A stretch of 59,375 nt of DNA, taken from contig JAKSTH010000004.1 in NCBI GenBank assembly GCA_024402655.1, positions 1 through 59,375 of the forward strand, given 5' to 3'. The stretch is from Treponema sp. Lineage in GTDB: Bacteria; Spirochaetota; Spirochaetia; Treponematales; Treponemataceae. Made by a program: the position numbers and the translations under genes. Within the stretch, counting starts at the first letter, position 1, and every line of letters begins with the position of its first letter. A model generated the notes under the pieces. It was not told where the DNA came from. It saw only the letters and a list, made by a program, of their open reading frames with translations, and made no database searches. Below are positions 7,685-16,600 of this stretch, one piece after another.

Positions 7685-8001
7685 ATAATATTACCATAAT
7701 TGGCACAATTCAAGGTGCTGCTACATTAAGCATCTTAAAAAAAGAAACCTCAGAAAAACCAATGATTAATTTTAAGCTCGTTGATAAAGGAGATCCATAT
7801 CAGCGGCCCAAAGAACCTGTAATATTCGATGTTTATTTTTCAAAAGATTCTGCAGCTCATATAAGCCATTACATTACAAATAATAAGGAACTGGCAGTAA
7901 GCGGATGCATTCAAAAAAAGAAAAATGGCGAAGAATATGTTTATGCTGAAAAAATTCTTTTTACAGGTAAAGCTCCAAAAAAGGATACAGAATATGTCTA
8001 G
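7681..8001 (+). CDS. Second SSB/OB-fold protein, short
   Basis: A 106-aa protein with an SSB-like OB fold: NNITIIGTIQGAAT at the start, INFKLVD, a PVIFDVYFS strand, then KELAVSGCIQKKKNGEEYVYAEKILFTG. It lacks the acidic C-terminal tail of typical SSBs, so it may bind single-stranded DNA without recruiting host partners, or form mixed oligomers with the upstream SSB. AAGGTG precedes the ATG. Its stop overlaps the start of the following small gene. Confidence 0.7.
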   Translation: MNNITIIGTIQGAATLSILKKETSEKPMINFKLVDKGDPYQRPKEPVIFDVYFSKDSAAHISHYITNNKELAVSGCIQKKKNGEEYVYAEKILFTGKAPKKDTEYV

Positions 8002-8200
8002 TATAACTATTGAACTTTCACTTTCTGAAGATGATATAAAAAACATCCAGAATGAATTGGAAAATAATAATACAGAATATATGGATGATTTTCTAAGCAG
8101 AATATTGAAGCTTACTGATCAAAAAACAATGGAAATTGAATCAGTCATAACAAGAATTAATAATGTAAATCCGTTTTCACAAACAAGAATAAAAAAATAG
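7994..8200 (+). CDS. Small hypothetical protein
   Basis: A 68-aa protein starting MSSITIELSLSEDDI. I chose the ATG at 7994, which has AAGGA about eight bases upstream and overlaps the stop of the SSB-like gene; a longer in-frame ORF from 7925 would overlap that gene heavily. Charged, mostly helical. It lies 8 bp before the initiator gene. The start resembles small RHH-type proteins but is too short to assign. Confidence 0.55.
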   Translation: MSSITIELSLSEDDIKNIQNELENNNTEYMDDFLSRILKLTDQKTMEIESVITRINNVNPFSQTRIKK

Positions 8201-8208
8201 GAAAAGTT

Positions 8209-9126
8209 ATGAATAACCAGGAATTAAATAATTATGAAAATGATTATTTTCAGGTGCATCGCTGGATGATAACCGAATTAAATCTTAAAGGCCTTGAAAG
8301 AGATATTTATGCCATAATTTACGGATTCTCTCGCAATGGAATTAATAAGTTTTACGGCAGTCTCAGCTATTTATGTTCTATGACAAACACTACTAAACAA
8401 GGTGTAATAAAAGCACTTAAGTCTCTCCTGGATAAAAAGCTTATTGCAAAAGAAGATAATATTGTGAATGAGCATTACAAAACATGTGTATACTACGCAA
8501 CAAATGTACAGCATACAGTTTCAAAAAACAAAGCTGTGCAAAACCAGAACGAAGAAAAAACAAGTAAAAAAGGAGAAGAAAATCGGTCAACTGAGTTTAC
8601 CGCTATACAAACGAATATCGGTAAACAGAGTTTAATGGTCGGTAAACTGAGTTCACAAATCGGTAAACTGAGTTTACCCAATAATAATATATATAATTAT
8701 AATAAAGCAGCTAGCAGCGAAGCTTTTTTGTCCCAAATAAAAAATAAAATTGAATCACTTTTTTCAGGACCTGTATATGATGATTCAGTATATACCGAAT
8801 TGTCAGAACAACTATACAAACTTTCACCAGATTCTATTGAAGATTATCTGGATTATGTATATCTCACAACAAAAAATAAAAAACCAAATTCTATAACAAA
8901 AATGTTTTTTACATTATGTAAAAAATCAGATATATACCAGGATTATTTATATAAACAAAACAATAAATCAGGCAATGCAGAATCACTTCAGCACATGAAA
9001 AAAACTTGTCCGAACTGCGGTAAAACAGTTTTCTCAGTGCATGAGAGTGTGTATGGCTATTGCAGCTGTGGGTGGGATTTCGATAACGCAAAAATAATTG
9101 ATAATCAGGAGGAAATTGCAAATTAA
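8209..9126 (+). CDS. Replication initiator-like protein with winged HTH and zinc ribbon
   Basis: A 305-aa protein. The N-terminal domain (about 12-105) is a helix-turn-helix of the phage replisome-organiser/initiator type: VHRWMITELNLKGLERDIYA, then SLSYLCSMTNTTKQGVIKAL. The middle (about 110-165) is a low-complexity linker encoded by DNA with four near-identical iterons. A second helical domain follows (about 175-255). The C-terminus has a four-Cys zinc ribbon (CPNCGKTVF...YCSCGWDF). The layout parallels lambda O, where the origin lies inside the initiator gene. It probably starts replication of the excised circle. GAAAAG is the weak ribosome binding site. Confidence 0.72.
   Translation: MNNQELNNYENDYFQVHRWMITELNLKGLERDIYAIIYGFSRNGINKFYGSLSYLCSMTNTTKQGVIKALKSLLDKKLIAKEDNIVNEHYKTCVYYATNVQHTVSKNKAVQNQNEEKTSKKGEENRSTEFTAIQTNIGKQSLMVGKLSSQIGKLSLPNNNIYNYNKAASSEAFLSQIKNKIESLFSGPVYDDSVYTELSEQLYKLSPDSIEDYLDYVYLTTKNKKPNSITKMFFTLCKKSDIYQDYLYKQNNKSGNAESLQHMKKTCPNCGKTVFSVHESVYGYCSCGWDFDNAKIIDNQEEIAN
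8583..8706 (+). repeat. Four iterons plus AT-rich tract inside the initiator gene: candidate origin
   Basis: Near-identical 17-mers tcggtaaactgagttta start at 8583, 8618, 8639 and 8660; the last three are spaced exactly 21 bp, two helical turns. Each contains an inverted repeat, perfect in the fourth (ggtaaac-tga-gtttacc). Directly after them 8679-8706 is almost pure A/T. This order, four palindromic iterons then an AT-rich unwinding tract within the initiator gene, is that of the lambda origin. Confidence 0.7.
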
Positions 9127-9283
9127 AATTAAAAAGATCTTAGAAAAAATTACTAACAAAATATTGGAGTTTCTGGAAAGTGAAAACTTTACAGTAAAGT
9201 CCATCAGTAAGTTTGCAGGCAGATTAATTATTATTGTAATTGCTGCATATTTTATTATTCAAGGAATTATTAATAACAAATAG
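9116..9283 (+). CDS. Small membrane protein
   Basis: About 55 aa: a basic amphipathic start (LQIKIKKILEKITNKILEFLE) and one C-terminal membrane helix (AGRLIIIVIAAYFIIQGII). AGGAGG at 9107-9112 supports a TTG start at 9116, though spacing is short; an upstream in-frame TTG at 9098 is the alternative. It overlaps the end of the initiator gene. Function unknown; possibly a holin-like or membrane-tethering peptide, but nothing specific is visible. Confidence 0.45.
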   Translation: MQIKIKKILEKITNKILEFLESENFTVKSISKFAGRLIIIVIAAYFIIQGIINNK

Positions 9284-9295
9284 GAGATAAAAAAA

Positions 9296-9604
9296 ATGAA
9301 AACATTCAGCGAATATCAGAACGCAAGAATTCTTGATAAATCAGGAAGATTAGCAAATGGTGATTATTTAGAAAATGATGGCGAAGTTGTTTTAAGAATC
9401 AAAAATGGACTTTTAGATGATGGAATTGATGAAACTGGAAAACCTTTACCAGCTCTTCAATATACAGATGGAAGTCACATTGAACACTGGAGAAACGGAG
9501 TATTACACGCAGATAATATGCCTGCAGTTGTTGATACTTTAGATAATCGGGAAGAATGGTGGATGCACGGAAGAAAATACGAAAATCCAACAGTAAAATT
9601 TTAG
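9296..9604 (+). CDS. Hypothetical protein, paralogue of next gene
   Basis: A 102-aa soluble protein with a MORN-like rhythm: KNGLLDD...LPALQYTDGSHIEHWRNG, then VLHADNMPAVVDT and EEWWMHGRKYENP. The motif of a short NG/DG turn followed by L/V-H-x-x-x-x-PAV also occurs in the next gene, so the two are diverged tandem copies. Proteins of this look are common as small accessory proteins in phages and in host-associated bacteria. AGGAG lies upstream of the ATG. No function assigned. Confidence 0.55.
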   Translation: MKTFSEYQNARILDKSGRLANGDYLENDGEVVLRIKNGLLDDGIDETGKPLPALQYTDGSHIEHWRNGVLHADNMPAVVDTLDNREEWWMHGRKYENPTVKF

Positions 9605-9615
9605 GAGATTTATTT

Positions 9616-10005
9616 ATGTCTTTAGAAGCAACATTAAACAAAATTCAGAATAATCCTTTGTACAAAAAATCATGTTCAATACACAAACAGTATCAGTTTC
9701 ATCAGTTCCAGCAGGATGGAAAAATTATGAATGGACAGGTACCAAGAAAAGAAGATATCAACGGATTAGTAGAAGGTGAACCAGGTTATGATGCCTCAAC
9801 AGCTTCGATAGTTCTCTATAATTTCAAGGATGGTGTTCTACATTCAGAACCAGAAAACGAACCTGCAGTTCAGTATAGAGGCCACATAGAATACTGGAAT
9901 AATGGATTAATTACAAAAGTTATAGATTATGTAAAAGAAATTGAAGAAAGCTGGGAAAATGGTGTTCCAGTTAAAATTATTGAAAACATGAACAAAGGAA
10001 AATAA
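9616..10005 (+). CDS. Hypothetical protein, paralogue of preceding gene
   Basis: A 129-aa protein starting at the ATG at 9616, which has AGGAG eight bases upstream. The core FKDGVLHSEPENEPAVQYRGH followed by IEYWNNG matches the pattern of the previous gene product, with a 60-residue unrelated N-terminal extension. Soluble, slightly acidic. The pair sits between the initiator gene and a coiled-coil membrane protein within the same operon. Confidence 0.55.
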   Translation: MSLEATLNKIQNNPLYKKSCSIHKQYQFHQFQQDGKIMNGQVPRKEDINGLVEGEPGYDASTASIVLYNFKDGVLHSEPENEPAVQYRGHIEYWNNGLITKVIDYVKEIEESWENGVPVKIIENMNKGK

Positions 10006-10008
10006 CAA

Positions 10009-10767
10009 ATGGATCAACAGAAACCTTCATTCCCATTAAAACAAAAAAATCCAGAATCAGCTTTGCAGGAGAATATTGATAATCCACGCAACAATGATTT
10101 ATTAATGAAGCTTGCAGGAAATATATCTGAATTACTTGAATTAAAACCGATTCTGGAAGCAATCCTGGAAGATAAACATTCTTCATCAGAAAAAGAAAAG
10201 CTTGAAATATTAGATTGTCTTAATACAGTTCGAACAGATTTCAATGCATTGAAAGAAAAGCTTGATTGTGAAGTTGATTATACTCGTGAATTGACTACAC
10301 AAGCCCAAAACTACGAATACAAAAAAAATAATGCAATGCTGCATAATTCACTGATTGCAACTGAAAACCAAATTAATAACTTTACAAAAACTCTTACGGA
10401 ATTTGTAGAAGAAAAAATTACAGCTATCGAAGAAACAGTTTCCAATTTACAAACTGTTGAAGATGCAGTGGACCAAAGCATTGCTAGATTTAATAAGATT
10501 GCAAGCTCTAATGCTGAAAATGAATATAACGCATTAAAAAAGCAGTCTGAAGATTTATTAAAAAGCTTTACAAGAAAATGCCAGGAAGATATGGAAATAA
10601 TGAAGAAAAAATCCCTGGACTTTCTCAAAGAATGTGAAAAAGAAAACAAAGAGATTATCAGTAAGATTCCTAAGGTAAACAACAATAAATATTCTATGAA
10701 AGATTATCTTCTTTTTGGAATCTGTGCTGTTACAATTCTTTTCCAAGTTTATATGATGATTCATTAG
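10009..10767 (+). CDS. Coiled-coil protein with C-terminal membrane anchor
   Basis: A 252-aa protein. Residues about 35-220 are almost entirely helical and heptad-rich (for example KEKLEILDCLNTVRTDFNALK and MEIMKKKSLDFLKECEKEN). The C-terminus has a single membrane helix (YLLFGICAVTILFQVYMMI), so the protein is tail-anchored with the coil in the cytoplasm. It resembles mobilisation accessory proteins of the MbeB/MbeD or TraC-helical type in general shape only. AAAGGA precedes the ATG. Function unknown. Confidence 0.6.
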   Translation: MDQQKPSFPLKQKNPESALQENIDNPRNNDLLMKLAGNISELLELKPILEAILEDKHSSSEKEKLEILDCLNTVRTDFNALKEKLDCEVDYTRELTTQAQNYEYKKNNAMLHNSLIATENQINNFTKTLTEFVEEKITAIEETVSNLQTVEDAVDQSIARFNKIASSNAENEYNALKKQSEDLLKSFTRKCQEDMEIMKKKSLDFLKECEKENKEIISKIPKVNNNKYSMKDYLLFGICAVTILFQVYMMIH

Positions 10768-10782
10768 GAGGTTAAAATATTT

Positions 10783-11751
10783 ATGAAAATTTTAGTATTA
10801 GTAATTTTTGGATTATTTCTTATTGGTGGTCCATTTTACTTATTAATAAATGAGCTTGGTGTATTTGCTAGTATAAGTAGTTCAATTAAAAATTCAAAAA
10901 AAAAGAAACAAGGTTATCACTTACTAAAAAAATCAGAATTGAGTTCTGAGATTAAGAATCAATACAGATATACTAAATTTATTGAAGATATAAGTATAGA
11001 TTACTGTTCAAATATTAAAGATTATGAACTTATAAAAAACTTAAAAACATACTGTAAAGAAAATAAAATAGATTGTAAGTTACCCATACTCATTGATGAA
11101 ATATTAGAAAATCAAAAAGTTATTGATTGGCTTAATGAAAATAAGATATTTACAAGAAGACAGTTAGAGAGAGTAAGATATGAGGATTTAACAAAACCAG
11201 AATTTAGCATTGATGAGTTTTTTTCATGTAAAAATGATTTAGTCAAAAACTTTTTCAATGATAACTGGTATATCGATATCTTAAAAGTTAACGAATTAAA
11301 AAATATAATATTTTGTGAAATTAAAAATAATAATTTTGAAATTATAAGACATGAATTTATAGAACAAAATCCAGTTATCAGGTTTGGTTTTCAGTTTAAA
11401 AATATTAATGATAATGTAATAAAATATAGAAACATCAAAGAAGAATTAGATACTTTACTTAAAAAAACAATGGATGCTTATTGTGATTACGAACGGTATG
11501 ATTATTCAGGTAATGATTTCTTTTATTATATTTCTGATGATTATAGCAATGGAGATCTGATAGATCCTGCGATTGATTATCCAATATCAGTTGATGGTTT
11601 TGAATTTTATGTTGATAACCTGACTCGTGTAGACCTGCTTAAATCTTGTAATGATTATTATTCAAAAAAAACAAACAGAAGCCTATTACTAGACTGCTGT
11701 GATATATTGCCACCAATTGCAAAAGAAATTCTAAGAGATTTAAAACAATAA
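10783..11751 (+). CDS. Hypothetical protein with N-terminal membrane segment
   Basis: A 322-aa protein with an N-terminal hydrophobic helix (LVLVIFGLFLIGGPFYLLI, residues about 3-23), a lysine cluster (about 39-45) consistent with a cytoplasmic body, and a large charged domain with no recognised motif. AGGAGG lies 11-12 bp before the ATG. It follows the tail-anchored coiled-coil protein by 15 bp, so the two may act together at the membrane. Very AT-rich. Confidence 0.5.
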   Translation: MKILVLVIFGLFLIGGPFYLLINELGVFASISSSIKNSKKKKQGYHLLKKSELSSEIKNQYRYTKFIEDISIDYCSNIKDYELIKNLKTYCKENKIDCKLPILIDEILENQKVIDWLNENKIFTRRQLERVRYEDLTKPEFSIDEFFSCKNDLVKNFFNDNWYIDILKVNELKNIIFCEIKNNNFEIIRHEFIEQNPVIRFGFQFKNINDNVIKYRNIKEELDTLLKKTMDAYCDYERYDYSGNDFFYYISDDYSNGDLIDPAIDYPISVDGFEFYVDNLTRVDLLKSCNDYYSKKTNRSLLLDCCDILPPIAKEILRDLKQ

Positions 11752-11769
11752 AAGAACCAGGAGTCAATT

Positions 11770-12096
11770 ATGGCAAAAACATATAAACGAAAACTTATTG
11801 ATACAATCGAATGGCATTATGTTGATGAAGAACCATTACCATTTGACTGGAAAAAATTAATGAATGAACGAGGCGATCTAGAAGATATAAAAAGAGTTGT
11901 CGATGGAAATAAAAATGATTTAGGCTTAAAGTTTACAGTCTATCCATACATTATTGGCCGCAATTCAAATAACTATAATTCTTTTATCTATTTAGGAATC
12001 AATCCAGATAATTATGAGCCATATTGCTGGACTGAAATCGATTTTCCTTTATTACCAATAGAACTTCCAACTTATACAGGACCATTAAAACCATGA
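11770..12096 (+). CDS. Hypothetical protein
   Basis: A 108-aa soluble protein containing IEWHYVDEEPLPFDWKKL and a C-terminal PLLPIELPTYTGPLKP tail. CAGGAG lies seven bases before the ATG. It overlaps the following zinc-ribbon gene by four bases (ATGA), so the two are probably made together. No family recognised. Confidence 0.55.
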   Translation: MAKTYKRKLIDTIEWHYVDEEPLPFDWKKLMNERGDLEDIKRVVDGNKNDLGLKFTVYPYIIGRNSNNYNSFIYLGINPDNYEPYCWTEIDFPLLPIELPTYTGPLKP

Positions 12097-12368
12097 GTTA
12101 TTGTAGACATTGTGGAACTGAAATCACATTTACCAGAACAGCAAATAATAAGTGGATGCCATATGATGTTACAGGACAACCACATTTTTGTCAGGAAAAC
12201 AATGAAAATAAAAATAAGAAAAACGGCTTGAAAGTTTGTACCAGCTGCGGAAAACCAATATTTATGATGGGAAGAAAAAAGATTGATTATTCTTCTCTTG
12301 AAGCTCATAGCTGTAAAAAGGCTGATATTACCAGGTATAATAAATATTTGGATAAACTGAAAAAATAA
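12093..12368 (+). CDS. Small zinc-ribbon protein
   Basis: A 91-aa protein with two CxxC-type metal-binding knuckles: YCRHCGTEITF at the start with a HFC partner around residue 50, and CTSCGKPIF in the middle with a Cys at SCKKAD. The KWMPYDVTGQPHFC stretch is typical of small phage or ICE zinc-finger proteins with unknown function. Likely nucleic-acid binding. Last gene of the parA maintenance operon; coupled to the preceding gene. Confidence 0.6.
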   Translation: MSYCRHCGTEITFTRTANNKWMPYDVTGQPHFCQENNENKNKKNGLKVCTSCGKPIFMMGRKKIDYSSLEAHSCKKADITRYNKYLDKLKK

Positions 12369-12371
12369 ATA

Positions 12372-12423
12372 TTTACTTTTAGTAGAAATATAATTATACT
12401 GAAATCGTTAAACATTGTTTAAC
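12372..12423 (+). promoter_or_regulatory. Promoter with palindromic operator before the caspase-like unit
   Basis: TTTACT (12372-12377), a 17-bp spacer and TATACT (12395-12400) form a reasonable promoter. The predicted start near 12407 coincides with a perfect inverted repeat gttaaac-att-gtttaac (12407-12423). This suggests a repressor-controlled unit independent of the upstream operon. Confidence 0.55.
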
Positions 12424-12477
12424 AATAATGACAAATTAATCTTTAAAGACTATATATTCAAGATAGGAATAAGCAGA

Positions 12478-12768
12478 ATGGAAACTAAAGAATTAGTATC
12501 TACACAATTTACAGAATTAAATGCAACAACAAAGGATTTAATTAATAATGGACTCTTTTTTCTATACTCTGTTAATATTCCTAATAAAGAAGATGTTAAA
12601 TTCATGTTGTCAACAGAAAAAGCATATTATTTAATATCAGAAAATGGAACAGTGCTTGAAAGAATTGCATCAGCTGATTCTGTACAAATAAACGAAAGAA
12701 TACTGTTCTCTGATATAAAAAAAGTAACATCAACAAACAAGTTATTCAACATATCATGGGCCTTATAA
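12478..12768 (+). CDS. Hypothetical protein paired with caspase-like protease
   Basis: A 96-aa protein. I prefer the ATG at 12478 (AGGA about nine bases upstream) over an in-frame TTG at 12415 that lies in the operator region. Acidic N-terminal half, then a beta-rich core (FLYSVNIPNKEDVKFML, KAYYLISENGTVLERI). It overlaps the protease gene by 13 bp in another frame, so the two are coupled. As the partner of a protease it could be a sensor, inhibitor or substrate; nothing in the sequence decides this. Confidence 0.5.
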   Translation: METKELVSTQFTELNATTKDLINNGLFFLYSVNIPNKEDVKFMLSTEKAYYLISENGTVLERIASADSVQINERILFSDIKKVTSTNKLFNISWAL

Positions 12769-13634
12769 GTAATCATACACGATGGATTTTTATACTACCA
12801 TCTCCTCATTTAATAAAAACAGAAGAAAGACATATACAAGATATTGCTTTTGGTGTTCATTGCCTTTTAAAAAAAGGTATTAAACAAAGTAATATTGATA
12901 TCTTTATTGATAATAATATTTCTTCTGTTACAGATTATATATTTACTTTATTTAATGTCCCATTATCTATTCCTGTGTTACCAACTAATAGTATAAAATC
13001 TATTATGGATACTAATAAAAAACGAAATGCAGTAGTTTTTATAACAGGTCATGGTTCACCAGAAGGCATGGTGCATGATATTCCAATTAAGCCATTTGAA
13101 TTTTATGATATATTTCAAACTAGTCCAAATTTAAAGAAAACAGTATTTTATTTTGGTCAATGTTATGCGGGTATTTTTAATTATATGCCTTTATCAACTC
13201 ATCTAAATCATTCTGAGAAACATATGAATAATATGGTTGCAATTGGTGCGACAGGATTATTTCCAAGTATTAGCTATAGATATGATTTGAATGAAAATGT
13301 ATTTTGGACTGCAAACATCTTTTTATTAAATATTTTTAGATGGATTTTAGATATGGTAGATGTTGATGGAGATCATAAATATTCTATTATGGATAGTTTT
13401 AAATATGCAAGTATTGTAACAAATGAAACTATACAACAAATAAAAAAAAATAATACATTAGAATCTATGATTGAAATAGAGTCTCTTTTAGAAAAAATAA
13501 AAAATGCTGAAGATAAGAAATCTCTATCGTTAGAACTAGAGATAGAGTCAATTGATAAAAAGATGTCATTTATGAATGCTATCCAAGAGTCTTGGATATT
13601 AAACGCACCAATAGCAATGACAACAGAATATTAA
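12756..13634 (+). CDS. Caspase-like (clan CD) cysteine protease
   Basis: A 292-aa protein with the two signature segments of the caspase/legumain fold in the right order and spacing. A hydrophobic strand ends in the catalytic His (AVVFITGHGSPEG, His99), and a second strand ends in the catalytic Cys (VFYFGQCYAGIF, Cys136), 37 residues later. The C-terminal third (about 225-275) is a helical, E/K-rich tail. No signal peptide, so it should act in the cytoplasm. Prokaryotic caspase-like proteases are often effectors of defence or cell-death systems. Transcribed from its own operator-controlled promoter with the 96-aa partner, and ended by a strong terminator. Confidence 0.72.
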   Translation: MGLISNHTRWIFILPSPHLIKTEERHIQDIAFGVHCLLKKGIKQSNIDIFIDNNISSVTDYIFTLFNVPLSIPVLPTNSIKSIMDTNKKRNAVVFITGHGSPEGMVHDIPIKPFEFYDIFQTSPNLKKTVFYFGQCYAGIFNYMPLSTHLNHSEKHMNNMVAIGATGLFPSISYRYDLNENVFWTANIFLLNIFRWILDMVDVDGDHKYSIMDSFKYASIVTNETIQQIKKNNTLESMIEIESLLEKIKNAEDKKSLSLELEIESIDKKMSFMNAIQESWILNAPIAMTTEY

Positions 13635-13646
13635 CAAGCTCTAAAA

Positions 13647-13673
13647 AAGGAGCTGCAAAATGCAGCTCCTTTC
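13647..13673. terminator. Bidirectional terminator
   Basis: Perfect 12-bp stem aaaggagctgca (13647-13658) with tgcagctccttt (13662-13673) and a 3-nt loop. It lies between the converging protease gene and the polyvalent-protein operon and can serve both. Confidence 0.85.
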
Positions 13674-13676
13674 AAT

Positions 13677-16600
13677 TTATCTTTCCATAGAAGAATCATT
13701 GTAGTGTTTTACACTTACAGATTGATTTCTTCTATTATACATGCTGTTTTTCTCATATTGAGAAAGAATTTTATCTCTTGGCAGTTCATATATATTTTCT
13801 TTCGAGTCCTTCATAACAATCAGATTTTTATCCTTTGATGCTGAAACAACTTCAAGATTTAAATATATAGTTTGCTTTTTACCATTAAGCTTAAAAGCTT
13901 TTACAGGAACTTTATTAATATTTTCACCGATTCTGAGTTCAGAATTATCATCAATTTTATGTCCAGAAATATAAATCAGGTCTGTCATATGACGAGGAAT
14001 AATATTACGAGGATTATTTACATTGATGAACTCTTCATTCATTGGCCGCTCAATCATTGCTTTATTATACATATCCAGCATAAGATCATTAACAGATTTG
14101 TTTTGAGAGGCTGCAATTTTTTTTACAAGTTCCTGAGTTATTTTCTGTTCATTTTTTGGCATAGCTTTAATGATTTCCTTTGCGGCTTTGAAAGTATCAA
14201 GTGGATTTTGAGCCTGAGTTCTAATCATTACAGCAAGATTGTGTTCAAAATACGCAGCAATATTAGGTTCTCTATATTTGAAAAAATCATTATATTGATG
14301 GTCCAAAATATGTGAATAAACTTCTCCATGGAAATTGATTTCATTTAAATTTGGTTTATTCAGTTCTTTTATTGTTTCTCCAGGAAGTTCAATTGTATTA
14401 CTACCATTTGAAAGAGTATAAATATCATTCTTATCAGAATATGCCTGGATATAATAACCAGTAAACTTCTGTAATCCATTTTGAGTTACCATTGCAAAGT
14501 CAGGAACAGGTTCCTGCTCTACACTTCTCTTATCTGATTCAAATTGTACATCAGCATATGATTCATACTGATTGGATGCAACATTGTAATGTTTATTCTT
14601 TGTATCCTGGAAATAAGATTCAAATTCATCCGCTAATAAATGAAATTCTTCACCTTTTTTGATTTCTACACTACTCTCTGGATCAACAAATAATGTTTTA
14701 AATTTATCATCCAGAAGCTTTATTTCTTCTTCTGTAGCATAGTTTTTAAAATCATTCTTCATACCAATAAATTGGCCCATTCTTTCTTCCTCAGTAAAGG
14801 AATGTAAACTGGTCATAGAAGCTGGTAGTTGTGAGCTTATTATTTCATTTAATGGATTTGGTACACCATTTAAACTGTCAATTTTTGCTTGCAGTCTATC
14901 TATTTTATGCTGATACACTTCTCTCTGTTCCAGGATATTAGACTGATAACCAAAATCATCATTTTCATCTGTATATAAGAAACTCTGCTGTTTTTTAAGT
15001 TCATCTATATCAGTTTGAGCTGAAAGTTTAAGATACTCTTCTCTTGGCAGGTCAGGTTCTGCGTAAAAGACATTATGATTTTCTGACAGATACATTATCC
15101 CTTCTGGTTTATTTGAATCTGTTGAATAATCGGAAACTTCTTCCTGCACTACTTTCTTATCACCATAACCAACGGCATCCAGAAGATAATCTGGAATTGT
15201 ATGCTGTTGCTGAAGATGTTCTTTAATTCCAGTTTCTACACCATTCATTACTTTGTTTATAATATCTTCAGGAAGATTTATTTCTTTTAATGGAGTTGTA
15301 ATTTCTACATTAGGATCATATTTACAAAGATAAACAAGATTATTTTTATCAGTACTTGTACAGCGATACTGGATGCAATATTGCATATCTTTATTATAGG
15401 AATCATTTGCTCCTGCAGCATTAAATAGACTTAAAGCTTGTTCATTTGATATGAATGTATCAGCATAAATCAAACTTGTATTATCAACAAAATGCCAGGT
15501 AACAGGTTCAGAAAAATCAAATTGAAAATCTTTGAATAAATCATTTGTATTAGTTTGAGTATTTTCGATATTCAAATTGATATTCTTTTCATTTACTAAA
15601 TCTTTCATTGGAGTAGAAAGAAATTCTGCAAATACTTCTTGTTCATTGTTTTCAATATCAAAGAAATTATTTTGAATATAGAGCCAGGTTTCTTTATCCC
15701 AATCAATTGCATCAAGTTTTACCTCTTTACCATCAAGTTCTGCAATTCGATTAAGGACCTGTTCTGCGAACTCTCCAGAAATACGACTATGAATTTCACT
15801 TAATACAAGATTTTCATTATCCTTTATGTTTTGGTAATTAGGATCTGAGATTACTTCATTCCAGTATTTTGTGTTCTTAAAAAGTTCTAGACCTTTATTC
15901 CACAGTTCTGGATTTGTCTTTTGTGTGTAGGCATCCCACAAGTGTGTATATTCGTGAACAGCTGCGTTTGAATTCATGATTTCTGGATTCAGGTAGATTT
16001 TGCCGTTATGAACAAAACCGTAAATAGAACCATTTTCCAAAGTCATAGTTTGAACAGTTTTTGCTAATTCAGTATTACAGTTATTTTCAGCAATATACTG
16101 AATATTATCTAATGTTTTTGAATCCAAATCTGAAAGTGGAATCTCTGTTTTATCTATATAAGCTTTAGAAGCTCTATCCCATTTTGCTTTATACAGTCGA
16201 GGATAATCCTTGTTGGAGACTTTTTCATAGTTATTGTCGGTCTGGATTTCAATAAGAAAATGCTCTTTATTACTACTACGATTAAAACCTGCACTTTCCA
16301 TAAGATTATCATGCAATACATAAGTCAGGACTTTGCCTGTGTTTAAATTTGCACTGTAAATACTTTCAGAAATAAATTTTGCAGGTAAGTTTGACACTTT
16401 ATTCTTAAAAGATATATTACTAATACTACTTAAAAAATCATTAGATACAGGAATGTTCTGATATGGTTCTGGACGAATATCCTCAATTTCTCCATTGAAC
16501 ATTCTATTTAATGTATTATCAGAAATTATTTTTGCCAAATTTTCTACTGGAATTATTGATGGATCTCTTAAATAAAGCAAATCCGAAAATTCTATAAAAA

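Noticed and set aside
8618..8676. 21-bp repeats read as a small CRISPR-like array
   Set aside because: Repeats are nearly contiguous with no unique spacers, lie inside a coding sequence and have the palindromic iteron structure; no cas genes are present.
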